A stretch of 64,000 nt of DNA from Verrucomicrobiota bacterium. Its GTDB lineage: Bacteria; Verrucomicrobiota; Verrucomicrobiia; CAIQCK01. The stretch spans positions 1 to 64,000 of the forward strand of contig JAPLTX010000039.1 in the NCBI GenBank assembly GCA_026397915.1, in the 5' to 3' direction. A model generated the notes under the pieces. The model was not told the origin of the DNA, did no database searches, and was given only the letters and a program-made list of their open reading frames with translations. The translations under genes and the position numbers were made by a program. Positions 1 to 9,139 of this stretch are shown here, piece after piece. Numbering within the stretch: the first letter of the stretch is position 1; every line of letters starts with the position of its first letter.

Positions 1-1
1 C

Positions 2-3000
2 GGCGGCTACTTTGGGCAGGGGGCGCTGACCAAGAGCGGATACGGCAACCTGATCCTGAAGGGCAACACCACGCCGTGGTCCATGTCGCTGGGTTCGATT
101 GCGGTGCAGAGCGGGACGTTGAAGTTCGACATGTCGGATTCGGGCGGGATCGGGAGCAACGTGGCGCGGCCGACGACGACGTTGACGCTGGGACTGTTTG
201 CGAGGGCCAACACGACGGGCGCGACGCTGAACATCCTGGGTCCCACGGCCGGGATACTGACGCAGCAGTTCAACGGGCTGACGCTGCTGGCGGGCAACAA
301 CGCGGTGGTGGTGAGCAACAACACCGGGGCGATGATCGTGAACCTGAACGCGCTGAACCGCGCGGCGGGCGCGGGCATTGTGAACTTTGCGACGCCGGGC
401 GGTGCGGGAGCGATCACGACGACGACGACGAACAACTACACGGGCATCATCGGGCCGTGGGCGATCGTCAACGGGACCGATTACGCGATGGTCACCAGCG
501 AGGTGGTCAACCTGTATAACGTGGGCAACCTGAAGATCACCAACTACAACGGTTACACGACCCTGGGCGGCGGCGGCACCCTGCCGGACAACAGCAACCT
601 GAACGTGCAACTGACCGGCGTGGGCGGCAGCTACGGCCTGGCGTCGGCCCTCGACACGATCAACACGCTGCGGGCCAACGAGAGCGGCCTGAGCACGATT
701 GCGATGGCGGGCCGGACCCTGCGGCTGGGAGTGCCCGGCGGCATCCTGGTGCCGGCGGGTTCGGCGGGCCTGACCATCGGCAACGCGGCCAACGACGGCT
801 ACCTGACGGCGGGCGCCAGCAACGGCGTTGCGGGCGAGATGGTGCTGATCAACAACGCGGCCAGCGCGCTGGTGATCAACTCGGCGGTGACCAACAACAC
901 GGGCGGCGGCGCGGTCACGGTGACGGTGGCCGGCACGGGTGGCGTGAACTTCAACGGCAACACCTACCTCGGCGGGCAGCTCAACGCCAACGGCGGGACG
1001 GTCAATATCAGCGGCAGCACCAACACGATGGGCGGCCTGGTGCAGCGCGCGGGGATCGTGAACATCAATACCGCCTCGAGCTTCACCAACGCGTCGTTCA
1101 CCTCGTTCGTGGACAGCGGCGTGCTGAATGTCAATGCGCCGGTGCAGTTCTCGTTGGTGGGCGGTCCGGGTTCGCTGAGCAACCAGTTCAACGTGGCGGC
1201 CAGCGCGTTCAGCCGCGCGGTGGTCAACGTGAGCACGGACCTTATCGCCTCGATCATCAACGTGGGCGTGGGCAACAGCTCCGCGGGCGCGATCTACCAG
1301 ACCGGCGGCACGATGTCGCCCGGCCAGCGTAGCAGCACGACGTCGTTTGGGCTTGGGTTGAACGTGGCGGCCTACGGCTACTACAAGCTGGCCAACGGCA
1401 TCTTCGGGACCAACAACTACACGCAATTCGACCTGGCCAACGGCGCGGGCGCGGTGGGCATCTTCGAGCAGACGGGCGGCTACGTGAACGGCGGGACGGA
1501 GTGGACGATCATGGGCTTGGGCGTGGGACCGAACCAATACGAATTGATCAATGTCCAGGGCGGCACGTTCAACGGCACGCTGAGTGCCAGCGGCATCGCG
1601 ATCGGCTACCAGGGCAACAGCAACGTGGCGGTGGTGACGGTGGGCGGTTCGGGCGTGCTGAGGTCCATCAGCGGCGGCCTGGAGCTTGCGCGGACGGGGA
1701 GCACCAACAACGTGGGGGTGGTGAACCTCAACAGCGGCGGCCGGATCCAGACGATAAACGTCCGGGCGACGGCGAACGCGCTGGGCACGGCTTTGTATAA
1801 CCAGAGCGTGTTCAACTTCGACGGCGGCACGCTGGAGGCGACGACGAACACGGCCAGCTTCATGCAGGGGCTGAGCTCGGCGATCATCTACGACGGCGGC
1901 GCGGTCATTGATTCGGGCACGAACGTCATCGGCATCGCCCAGAGCCTGATCGGGGTGTCGGGCTGGGGCGTGACCAACATCATGGTGGCCGACGGCGGCG
2001 AGAGCTACATCGGTGCGCCGGGCGTGATCATCAGCGGCGGGTCGGGCACGGGCGCGACGGCGTATGCGGTGATTGATGTGCCGAGCGGTCTGCTGAGCAA
2101 CATCGTGATCTCGAGCACGGGTTCGGGCTACCTGCCGACGGATGCGTTGCAGGTGAGCCTGGTGGGCGGCGGCTACCAGCGGGCGGGGACGCTGGGGACG
2201 TTCACCCTCGGGGCGAACGGGGTTGACAGCGGGCTGGTCAAGACGGGCACGGGCACGTTGATCCTGACGGGCACGAACCTCTACAACGGCCCGACGACCA
2301 TCGCGCAGGGTTTGCTGCAGATCGGCAACGGCAGTTCGATCGTCTGGCAGGTCAGCGGCGTGATCACCAACAACGGCTCGCTGGTTTACAACCACGACAA
2401 CTTCGTGGGCGTGGCCAACAACATCACCGGCAGCGGGTCGCTGGGGATGATCGGCCGTGGCGCGCTGATCCTGAGCGGCACGAACAACTACACGGGCGGC
2501 ACGGGCATCACCAACGGGTTCGTGCGGTTCGAGTCGCCGGAGTCCTTCCCGGCGGCGAGCAACATCACCCTCGGGGCGGGCGCGGCGGTGGCGTTCAACA
2601 CCAACAACCTGCTGGCGAACCTGATTCCGGCGATCGTGAACGTCGCCAGTTCGCCGGGCATGCTGGCGCTGCTGCCGGTCAACGCGGCCGAGAACTTTGA
2701 CTTCTTCACGCCGAACTACGTCAACCTGATCCTGGGCGGCGGCAGCAACATGACCTACACGGGCGTTTACACGCCGTATCAGTCGGTTGGAGTGAACTAC
2801 TACCGGCTGGGCGCGGTGATCAACGCGACGTTCACGTTCACCAACGAGATCAGCGACCTCTTCAACAGCGGCGTGTCGGCGGTGCTGGAAGTGAACAAGG
2901 GCGGCAACGTGCTCTCCGGGGTGGTGGCGCTGCGGCCTGATGTGACCAACAGCTTCAGCGGCAGCATCACCATCGGCGGTGGCCTGTTGAGCATCACCAA

Positions 3001-6000
3001 TGACGGCAGCCTCGGCTCGCAGCCGGATGCGCCGGTGGCCAACCTGAACCTGTCGGGCTACGGCGGGTTGCAGTTTGCGAGCAACGTGGACCTGCACATC
3101 AACCGGAGCATCTACATTGCCACGGGCAGCACGGGCATCGTGGAGGTGGTCCCGGGCGCGAGCGTGGTGATCCCAGGGCTGATCACCAACGTGTCAGGCG
3201 GGACGGGCTTCCTGGAGAAGCGCGGGGATGGCAGCGCGGTGCTGTGGGGCACGGCGGCCAATACGACGCCGGGCAACACGGGCTGGGTTTACGGGTTGAT
3301 GGTCAACGACGGCTCGCTGGCGCTGACCGGGACGGTGTTGAACGTCGGTCTCGGCTTTGCGCAAATCGGCACAAGCACGGGCAACAACTTTGGGACGGTG
3401 ATCGTGGGCACCAACTCGGCGTTGCTGGTGGGAAACGCGGCGGGCAGCACGAACCTGTGGCTGGGCAATTCGGGCTACGGCAACACGCTGATCATCACCA
3501 ACGGCGGCGTGGTCAAGAGCGGCGGCGGTGACATGGCGTTCACGATGGGCGTGCAGACCAGCAGCGTGAACAACGCGGTGGTGGTGACGGGCACCAACTC
3601 GCTGCTGGCGGTCAACGGGCGTATCCGGATGGGCAACGCGGGGATGTATAACACGATGCAGGTGGTGGCGGGCGCGACGGTAAGCAATAACAACTGGCTC
3701 GAAGTGGGCGGCCCCGGCTCCACGACCATGAGCAACCTGCTCTACATTTCGGACGCGGGCACGCTGGTGACCAACGCTGGCAGCGGCATCATCGTTGGCT
3801 TCGGCGGCAGCATGAACACGTTGATCGTGACCAACGGCGCCCGCCTGTCGTCGGCTGGCGAGTTCAACATGGGCTACAACGCGAACGCCTCCAATAACTT
3901 CGCCCTCGTCAGCGGCGCCGGCTCAGTGCTTCAGGTCAATGGCACCGGCTATCTTGGCCGCGCCGGCTCCAACAACACCTTGATGGTCAATAATGGCGGC
4001 CTGTTGCTCGCCTCAGGCGGGGACACTCCGCTGTATGTAGGCAACGGCGGCAACGCTTTCGGCAACGACTTGATCGTGGATGGCGCCGGCACGGTTTTGC
4101 GCGCGTCGAACTCTGTGTATGTGGGCCAGAGCGGCGCGCTGAACTACATGCAGGTGTCGGGCGGCGCGGTGGTGCTGATCCGGTCGAACTTCTTCATCGG
4201 CGTCAACGACAGCGCCAAGAGCAACCTCGTGTTGGTGACCGGCAACGGCACGATCATGAGCAATAACGTGTTCTCCGGCGACACGCGCGTGGGCAGCGAC
4301 GGCAACGCCGGCGACTTCAACGTGATGATCATCAGCAACAACGCGCAGGTGCTGACCCGCAACTTCTACGTGGGCGTGGGCAACGGCGCCAACAGCAACC
4401 TGCTGGTGGTCACCGACGGCGGCACCCTCTGGGCCAACACCAACTGGGTCAGCGGCGGCAACCGGTTTACAGTGGGCCTGCGCGGGCTGGGCAACGGGGC
4501 GATCGTGACCAACGGCGGCCACATCTATGTGGTGAACGGCTCGGATGCGGCGACGGGCGTGGGCGCGACCGACCAGTCGGGCGCGGGCCACACGCCGAGC
4601 AACAACTGGATGCTGGTGTCGGGTGCCGGCTCCACGTTCAGCAATGCGGGCGTCTTCACGGTGGGCCGCGAAGGCAGCGGTAACTGGCTGCTGGTGAACA
4701 ACGGCGCGAGCTTCACCAACATGGGCGCGTTCACCATCGGTTCGATAACGAACTCGACCTTTGGACCGATGAGCAACTACGGCAACAGCGTGACCGTCAC
4801 CGACCCGGGCACGGTGTTCTTCCTCAGCAACTCGCTGACGGTGGGCAACCAGAACCTGAGCAACGTGATGACGGTGGCCAACGGCGCCACGTTGCTGATG
4901 TTGGGATCGAACGTCAGCTCTGGCACGTTCATTGGCAACGCGGCGGCGGATGGGCCGTCGGGCGCACACTACAACCAGTTGGTGATCACCGGCGCGGGGA
5001 CGCTCTTCACCAACATGAACACGCTGGAGATCGGCAACGCCGGCTCGTTCAACGCGTTCGTCATCAGTGATGGCGCGCAGGTGTTCAGCGGCACGGGCGG
5101 CAACAACCGGGTGCGCCTGGGCACCGGCGCGTTGGCGAGCAACAACACGATGCTGGTCACCGGGTCTGGCTCGCTGCTGCAGACGGTGGTGGGCTTGGTG
5201 GTGGGCGAAGGCGGCTTCGGCAACCAGTTGACCATTGCCAACACCGGCACGGTGGTGGAGGCGGGCACAACGTATGCCGGCGCCGGCGGCGGCAGCAACA
5301 CCATCATGGTCACGGACACCGGATCGGTCCTGCAGACGACCTCCCTCCAGATCGGCGGCTCGGGCCCGGCCTCGCGCTCCGCCAGCAACCGGGTGGTTGT
5401 GATGGCGGGTGGCAACCTGCGGGTGGGCGCCAGTGGCGTCGCCATCGGCGCCAGCGGCTTCAACGGAAGCAACGTGCTGGAGATCACCGGGGCCGGTTCG
5501 GTGCTGAGCAACGCGGGCGCTCTGGTTGTGGGTAACTACACCTCGGCGTTCAACCGGCTGCTCATCTCCGGTGGCGGCGTGATCACGAACCGGGGCACGG
5601 TCACCATCGGCAACACGGCGGCGACGGGCACCAACTCGGCGCAGGTGACCGGAGTCGGATCGCTGCTGTGGGCGGCGGGCAATGTCAATGTCGGCTTCAG
5701 CGCGACCTCCCTGATCGCGGGCAACGTGTTGAGTGCGGACGCGGGCGGTGTGGTTCAGGTCGGCGGCATCCTCACCATCGGCACCAACTCGCTTGTCAAC
5801 ACGGTGGGCGGCGGCGTGGTCAAGCTGGCGGGCAACCTCGACAACCTGGCGACGAACTTCGCGGACAATAACTGGATGGGCAACCTGACGCTGATAGGCG
5901 GCACGACCCGGACGCAACTGGTCGAGGTGGGCAGCACGGCGGTGGCCAACATGGCCGTGACCAACTTCATGTTTGGGACGTTCCAGGTGGGTGACGCGGT

Positions 6001-8917
6001 GACGGGCAGCAATGCCTTCGTGCGGACGGTGGACAGCCGCAAGAACACGTCGGGGGCGGGCACGGAGTTCTTGGCAGCCAGCAATTTGGTCGTGGCCGCC
6101 AGTGGCTCGACGTTTGACCTGAACAGCACGCGGGCGTATGCGCTCTTCGCGGCGAACACGGGCACAATCCAGCAGGTGGTAGCGGGCGCCATCGGGCGGC
6201 TGGATATCGTGAACACCTTCACGAATCAGGGCAACCTCTATGCCGGCGGCGGCGGCATCCTGCAGTTCTCCAACGCGTTCATCAATGGCGGCGGCGGCGT
6301 GATCAGGCTGGCGGGTGGCACGTTCACCAACTTTGTGATCGACAGTGTGCTGACCAACGTGGGTGCCATCAGCGGTTATGGGACGGTTTCGGTTCTGTTG
6401 GATAATCGGGCGGGCGGGCAGCTTACTGCCACGGGTGGCGTGCTGGATTTGACGACCGGGTTCTGGAACGCGGCCAACTACGGTGCGCTCCAAGCGTTCG
6501 GCCCCGACTCCATCCTGCAGATCAACCAGACGATTACCAACTACGGTTCGATCTTCACCACCAATGGCGGTGTGGTTCGGATAGCCGGCATCGTCAACAA
6601 CACCAACCTTGTCATTAACAACAGCACGACCACAGTCGTCAATTTGCAGAATAACGGCGTGATCATTATAACGAACGGCGGCTCGCTGATTGTCAGCGGC
6701 ACGATGAATAACGGGTCGAACTCCTCAATCACCGTCAACAACGGTTACATGGCTGTGCTGGGTGGTTACACGGACAATGGCACGCTGGCCGCGCAGAACG
6801 GTGCGTTGGTGGATTACGACGCGACATTTGGGTCCAACTTCACTTGGAACCTGGACTCAACTTCGACCAATCGGTTTTCGGGTGAGCTGGATAACCAGTC
6901 GGTCCAGCGCGCGGCCAGTGTGATCCAGGGCACATGGCTGTTCCGAAACACGAATCTGACAGCGGTCGTCACGCAGCATGTTGAAGTGGCCAGTTTGCGC
7001 GTGAGTGAAGGCTCGATGGCGGTTTCCAACATGTTCGTTGGCACCTTCATGGTTGGCGACCAGACCACGGGCAGCAACGCGATCGTGCAACTGGTGGATC
7101 AACGTGACAACGGCGTGACCAACGCCGGGGTCGGCGTCTATAACCAGATTCTGGCGGCCAGCAACCTGGTCGTCGCGCTCAGCGGCTCGATTCTGGACTG
7201 GAACAACCGCAGCGGCTTCGCCTACAACCTCAGCAACAGCGGCACGATGCAGTGGACCAACGCCGGCAACCCGGCCGGCACGGTGATCCGCATGGATGTC
7301 GTCAACACCTTCACCAACCAGGGCACCATTGAGATCGGCAACGGCACGGCGCTGCAATTCTCCAACGCGTTCCTGAACGGCCCGACGTGGGGCATCCTCT
7401 CGATCTTCAACGGTGGCGTGTTGACCAACTTCGCCGCTGGCGGCGTGTTGACCAACGCGGGCACGATCTACGGTGACGGCGTGGTGTCGCCGGCGGTGGC
7501 GAACAACGCGGGCGCGACGGTGGCGGCGAACCTCGGCACGCTGTTGCTCGGCGGTGGCTTGGCGACCAACGTCAACAACGGCACATTGGGGACGACCAAC
7601 GGCGGCACGCTGGCGGTCAACAGCGCGACGTTGACCAACTCCAGCAGCGGCCGGATCGGCATGATGAGCGGCGTCTTCACGCTGACGGGTGGCAGCAGTA
7701 ACGTGGTCAACCAGGGCACAATTCTGGGCTACGGCACGAACGCTGTGGTGTTGGACAACCGCGCTAGCGGCTCGGTGATTGCCACGGGTGGGGTGCTGCG
7801 GTTGACGGGTGGACTGACGAACAATGCGGGCGCAGCGGTCAACGCGGGCCTTTTGGCGGCGCTGGGCGCGGGCGCGCAGTTGAACGTGGCTCAAGCGTTC
7901 ACCAATATGGGCATCATCCAACTCAACAACGCGGCGGCGACGTTCACGGCGCCGCGGGTGGACAACGCGGGGCAGATTCTGGGCAATGGCGCGTTCAACG
8001 CGGAGCTGAACAACGCCGCAGCGGGCGTGGTGAGCAACGACGGCACTGGCGGGACACTGACGTTCAACAACGCAGTGAGCAACGCGGGGAACATGGTGGC
8101 GCTGAACAACAGCAGTCTGGCGTTTGCGCAGGCGGTGAACAACACGGCGGGCCTTATTGGAGCGGGCAACGGCGGCGTGGTGACGTTCAACGCGGTAGTG
8201 ACGAACGCGGCGGGGGCGACGCTGGGGATGCGCAACCAGGGCAAGATGGTGTTCAACGCGGGACTGACCAACAGCGGCACGCTCAGATTCGACAACGCGC
8301 TGAATCCATCCACGGCAATCATCACGGGCACGTTGCTGTTGGGCAGCAGCGGCATCATCAGCATGGCGCACACCAATGACACGCTGGTAATGCGGGGCGA
8401 CTTCGTCAACGGGAGCACGAACATCAACAGCTTCAACATGCGCTACGGGACGATGGTTTTTGGCGGAACGTCGTCCACGGTGACGAACACGTTTGAAGTG
8501 GCGAGCACGAACAAGGGCGCCTACTTGTCGGCATTCGCGAACAACATGGCGCTTGGCACGCTGAACATCACCAACCACATCAGCTTCGTAAACAACATCA
8601 ACAATGGCGGCGGGTTGGGCACGAACGAATGCCTCTATGTGGACGTGCTGCACTTGTTCAACGGTGCGACGCTGAAGCTGAGCCAGTTGACGATATACGT
8701 CGGGATGGAGTTCATCTACGAAGATGGCGCGGGCACCAAGGTGTTTGCGACTCAGGGCATCACGATCAACGAGGGCAACAAGAACAGTTTGGGATTGGCC
8801 AATGTGTTCATTGACGGCGGCGGTCAGATCATCCTTGTGCCTGAGCCTTCCACAAGCATGCTGACGGCACTGGCTCTGGCTGCCCTCGCCGCCTCCCGCC
8901 GCCGCCGCAAATCCTGA
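2..8917 (+). CDS. Giant beta-strand-repeat surface protein with PEP-CTERM tail (5' truncated)
   Basis: The reading frame is open from base 2, upstream of the first ATG at 83, so the N-terminus lies outside the window; about 2971 residues are visible. The protein is Gly/Asn/Thr/Ser-rich and almost free of Cys. It holds autotransporter-associated beta-strand repeats (PATR type: GLVKTGTGTLILTGTN near 2231), then a long stretch of short NNxLxVxGAGS / VGxxGSxN repeats (about 3400-5750) predicted to form a beta-helix. It ends in a conserved C-terminal domain (about 8380-8830) and a PEP-CTERM signal: VPEPST, hydrophobic helix, RRRRKS. The tail predicts exosortase-type sorting to the envelope; no autotransporter barrel is present. 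It is a paralogue of the next gene. The exact role (adhesin or matrix) is inferred. Confidence 0.93.
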   Translation, partial: GGYFGQGALTKSGYGNLILKGNTTPWSMSLGSIAVQSGTLKFDMSDSGGIGSNVARPTTTLTLGLFARANTTGATLNILGPTAGILTQQFNGLTLLAGNNAVVVSNNTGAMIVNLNALNRAAGAGIVNFATPGGAGAITTTTTNNYTGIIGPWAIVNGTDYAMVTSEVVNLYNVGNLKITNYNGYTTLGGGGTLPDNSNLNVQLTGVGGSYGLASALDTINTLRANESGLSTIAMAGRTLRLGVPGGILVPAGSAGLTIGNAANDGYLTAGASNGVAGEMVLINNAASALVINSAVTNNTGGGAVTVTVAGTGGVNFNGNTYLGGQLNANGGTVNISGSTNTMGGLVQRAGIVNINTASSFTNASFTSFVDSGVLNVNAPVQFSLVGGPGSLSNQFNVAASAFSRAVVNVSTDLIASIINVGVGNSSAGAIYQTGGTMSPGQRSSTTSFGLGLNVAAYGYYKLANGIFGTNNYTQFDLANGAGAVGIFEQTGGYVNGGTEWTIMGLGVGPNQYELINVQGGTFNGTLSASGIAIGYQGNSNVAVVTVGGSGVLRSISGGLELARTGSTNNVGVVNLNSGGRIQTINVRATANALGTALYNQSVFNFDGGTLEATTNTASFMQGLSSAIIYDGGAVIDSGTNVIGIAQSLIGVSGWGVTNIMVADGGESYIGAPGVIISGGSGTGATAYAVIDVPSGLLSNIVISSTGSGYLPTDALQVSLVGGGYQRAGTLGTFTLGANGVDSGLVKTGTGTLILTGTNLYNGPTTIAQGLLQIGNGSSIVWQVSGVITNNGSLVYNHDNFVGVANNITGSGSLGMIGRGALILSGTNNYTGGTGITNGFVRFESPESFPAASNITLGAGAAVAFNTNNLLANLIPAIVNVASSPGMLALLPVNAAENFDFFTPNYVNLILGGGSNMTYTGVYTPYQSVGVNYYRLGAVINATFTFTNEISDLFNSGVSAVLEVNKGGNVLSGVVALRPDVTNSFSGSITIGGGLLSITNDGSLGSQPDAPVANLNLSGYGGLQFASNVDLHINRSIYIATGSTGIVEVVPGASVVIPGLITNVSGGTGFLEKRGDGSAVLWGTAANTTPGNTGWVYGLMVNDGSLALTGTVLNVGLGFAQIGTSTGNNFGTVIVGTNSALLVGNAAGSTNLWLGNSGYGNTLIITNGGVVKSGGGDMAFTMGVQTSSVNNAVVVTGTNSLLAVNGRIRMGNAGMYNTMQVVAGATVSNNNWLEVGGPGSTTMSNLLYISDAGTLVTNAGSGIIVGFGGSMNTLIVTNGARLSSAGEFNMGYNANASNNFALVSGAGSVLQVNGTGYLGRAGSNNTLMVNNGGLLLASGGDTPLYVGNGGNAFGNDLIVDGAGTVLRASNSVYVGQSGALNYMQVSGGAVVLIRSNFFIGVNDSAKSNLVLVTGNGTIMSNNVFSGDTRVGSDGNAGDFNVMIISNNAQVLTRNFYVGVGNGANSNLLVVTDGGTLWANTNWVSGGNRFTVGLRGLGNGAIVTNGGHIYVVNGSDAATGVGATDQSGAGHTPSNNWMLVSGAGSTFSNAGVFTVGREGSGNWLLVNNGASFTNMGAFTIGSITNSTFGPMSNYGNSVTVTDPGTVFFLSNSLTVGNQNLSNVMTVANGATLLMLGSNVSSGTFIGNAAADGPSGAHYNQLVITGAGTLFTNMNTLEIGNAGSFNAFVISDGAQVFSGTGGNNRVRLGTGALASNNTMLVTGSGSLLQTVVGLVVGEGGFGNQLTIANTGTVVEAGTTYAGAGGGSNTIMVTDTGSVLQTTSLQIGGSGPASRSASNRVVVMAGGNLRVGASGVAIGASGFNGSNVLEITGAGSVLSNAGALVVGNYTSAFNRLLISGGGVITNRGTVTIGNTAATGTNSAQVTGVGSLLWAAGNVNVGFSATSLIAGNVLSADAGGVVQVGGILTIGTNSLVNTVGGGVVKLAGNLDNLATNFADNNWMGNLTLIGGTTRTQLVEVGSTAVANMAVTNFMFGTFQVGDAVTGSNAFVRTVDSRKNTSGAGTEFLAASNLVVAASGSTFDLNSTRAYALFAANTGTIQQVVAGAIGRLDIVNTFTNQGNLYAGGGGILQFSNAFINGGGGVIRLAGGTFTNFVIDSVLTNVGAISGYGTVSVLLDNRAGGQLTATGGVLDLTTGFWNAANYGALQAFGPDSILQINQTITNYGSIFTTNGGVVRIAGIVNNTNLVINNSTTTVVNLQNNGVIIITNGGSLIVSGTMNNGSNSSITVNNGYMAVLGGYTDNGTLAAQNGALVDYDATFGSNFTWNLDSTSTNRFSGELDNQSVQRAASVIQGTWLFRNTNLTAVVTQHVEVASLRVSEGSMAVSNMFVGTFMVGDQTTGSNAIVQLVDQRDNGVTNAGVGVYNQILAASNLVVALSGSILDWNNRSGFAYNLSNSGTMQWTNAGNPAGTVIRMDVVNTFTNQGTIEIGNGTALQFSNAFLNGPTWGILSIFNGGVLTNFAAGGVLTNAGTIYGDGVVSPAVANNAGATVAANLGTLLLGGGLATNVNNGTLGTTNGGTLAVNSATLTNSSSGRIGMMSGVFTLTGGSSNVVNQGTILGYGTNAVVLDNRASGSVIATGGVLRLTGGLTNNAGAAVNAGLLAALGAGAQLNVAQAFTNMGIIQLNNAAATFTAPRVDNAGQILGNGAFNAELNNAAAGVVSNDGTGGTLTFNNAVSNAGNMVALNNSSLAFAQAVNNTAGLIGAGNGGVVTFNAVVTNAAGATLGMRNQGKMVFNAGLTNSGTLRFDNALNPSTAIITGTLLLGSSGIISMAHTNDTLVMRGDFVNGSTNINSFNMRYGTMVFGGTSSTVTNTFEVASTNKGAYLSAFANNMALGTLNITNHISFVNNINNGGGLGTNECLYVDVLHLFNGATLKLSQLTIYVGMEFIYEDGAGTKVFATQGITINEGNKNSLGLANVFIDGGGQIILVPEPSTSMLTALALAALAASRRRRKS

Positions 8918-8978
8918 ACGCTGGCGGACGGGGCGGTTCACAACGTCAAAACTATTCTTGTCTGCAAGGTTTGTGCCA

Positions 8979-9006
8979 TTGACGCGGCATGTTCCGATGG
9001 TAGAAT
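8979..9006 (+). promoter_or_regulatory. Candidate sigma-70 promoter of the second giant gene
   Basis: TTGACG (8979-8984), a 16-base spacer and TAGAAT (9001-9006) match the housekeeping -35/-10 pattern at five of six positions each. It lies about 135 bases upstream of the chosen start at 9140, giving a 5' leader of roughly 125 bases. Seen by eye only. Confidence 0.5.
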
Positions 9007-9023
9007 CCGCATCTGAAGAAGTT

Positions 9024-9051
9024 CGACGTTTGCCGTTACTGGTAAACGTCG
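9024..9051 (+). promoter_or_regulatory. Stem-loop in the 5' leader of the giant gene
   Basis: CGACGTTTGCC (9024-9034) pairs with GGTAAACGTCG (9041-9051) around a 6-base loop: 11 base pairs, one of them G-U. It sits just after the candidate promoter and before the ribosome binding site, so it could be an mRNA-stabilising leader structure or a DNA operator. There is no T-run, so it is not a typical terminator. Confidence 0.4.
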
Positions 9052-9139
9052 GCAATTCGGGAGAGGCAGTTATGGTTCGGCGTTGTTGACAGCCGAGGAT
9101 CGCAACGTCAGGCCAAAGCGGCCTAAGGACTTTGGCGGC

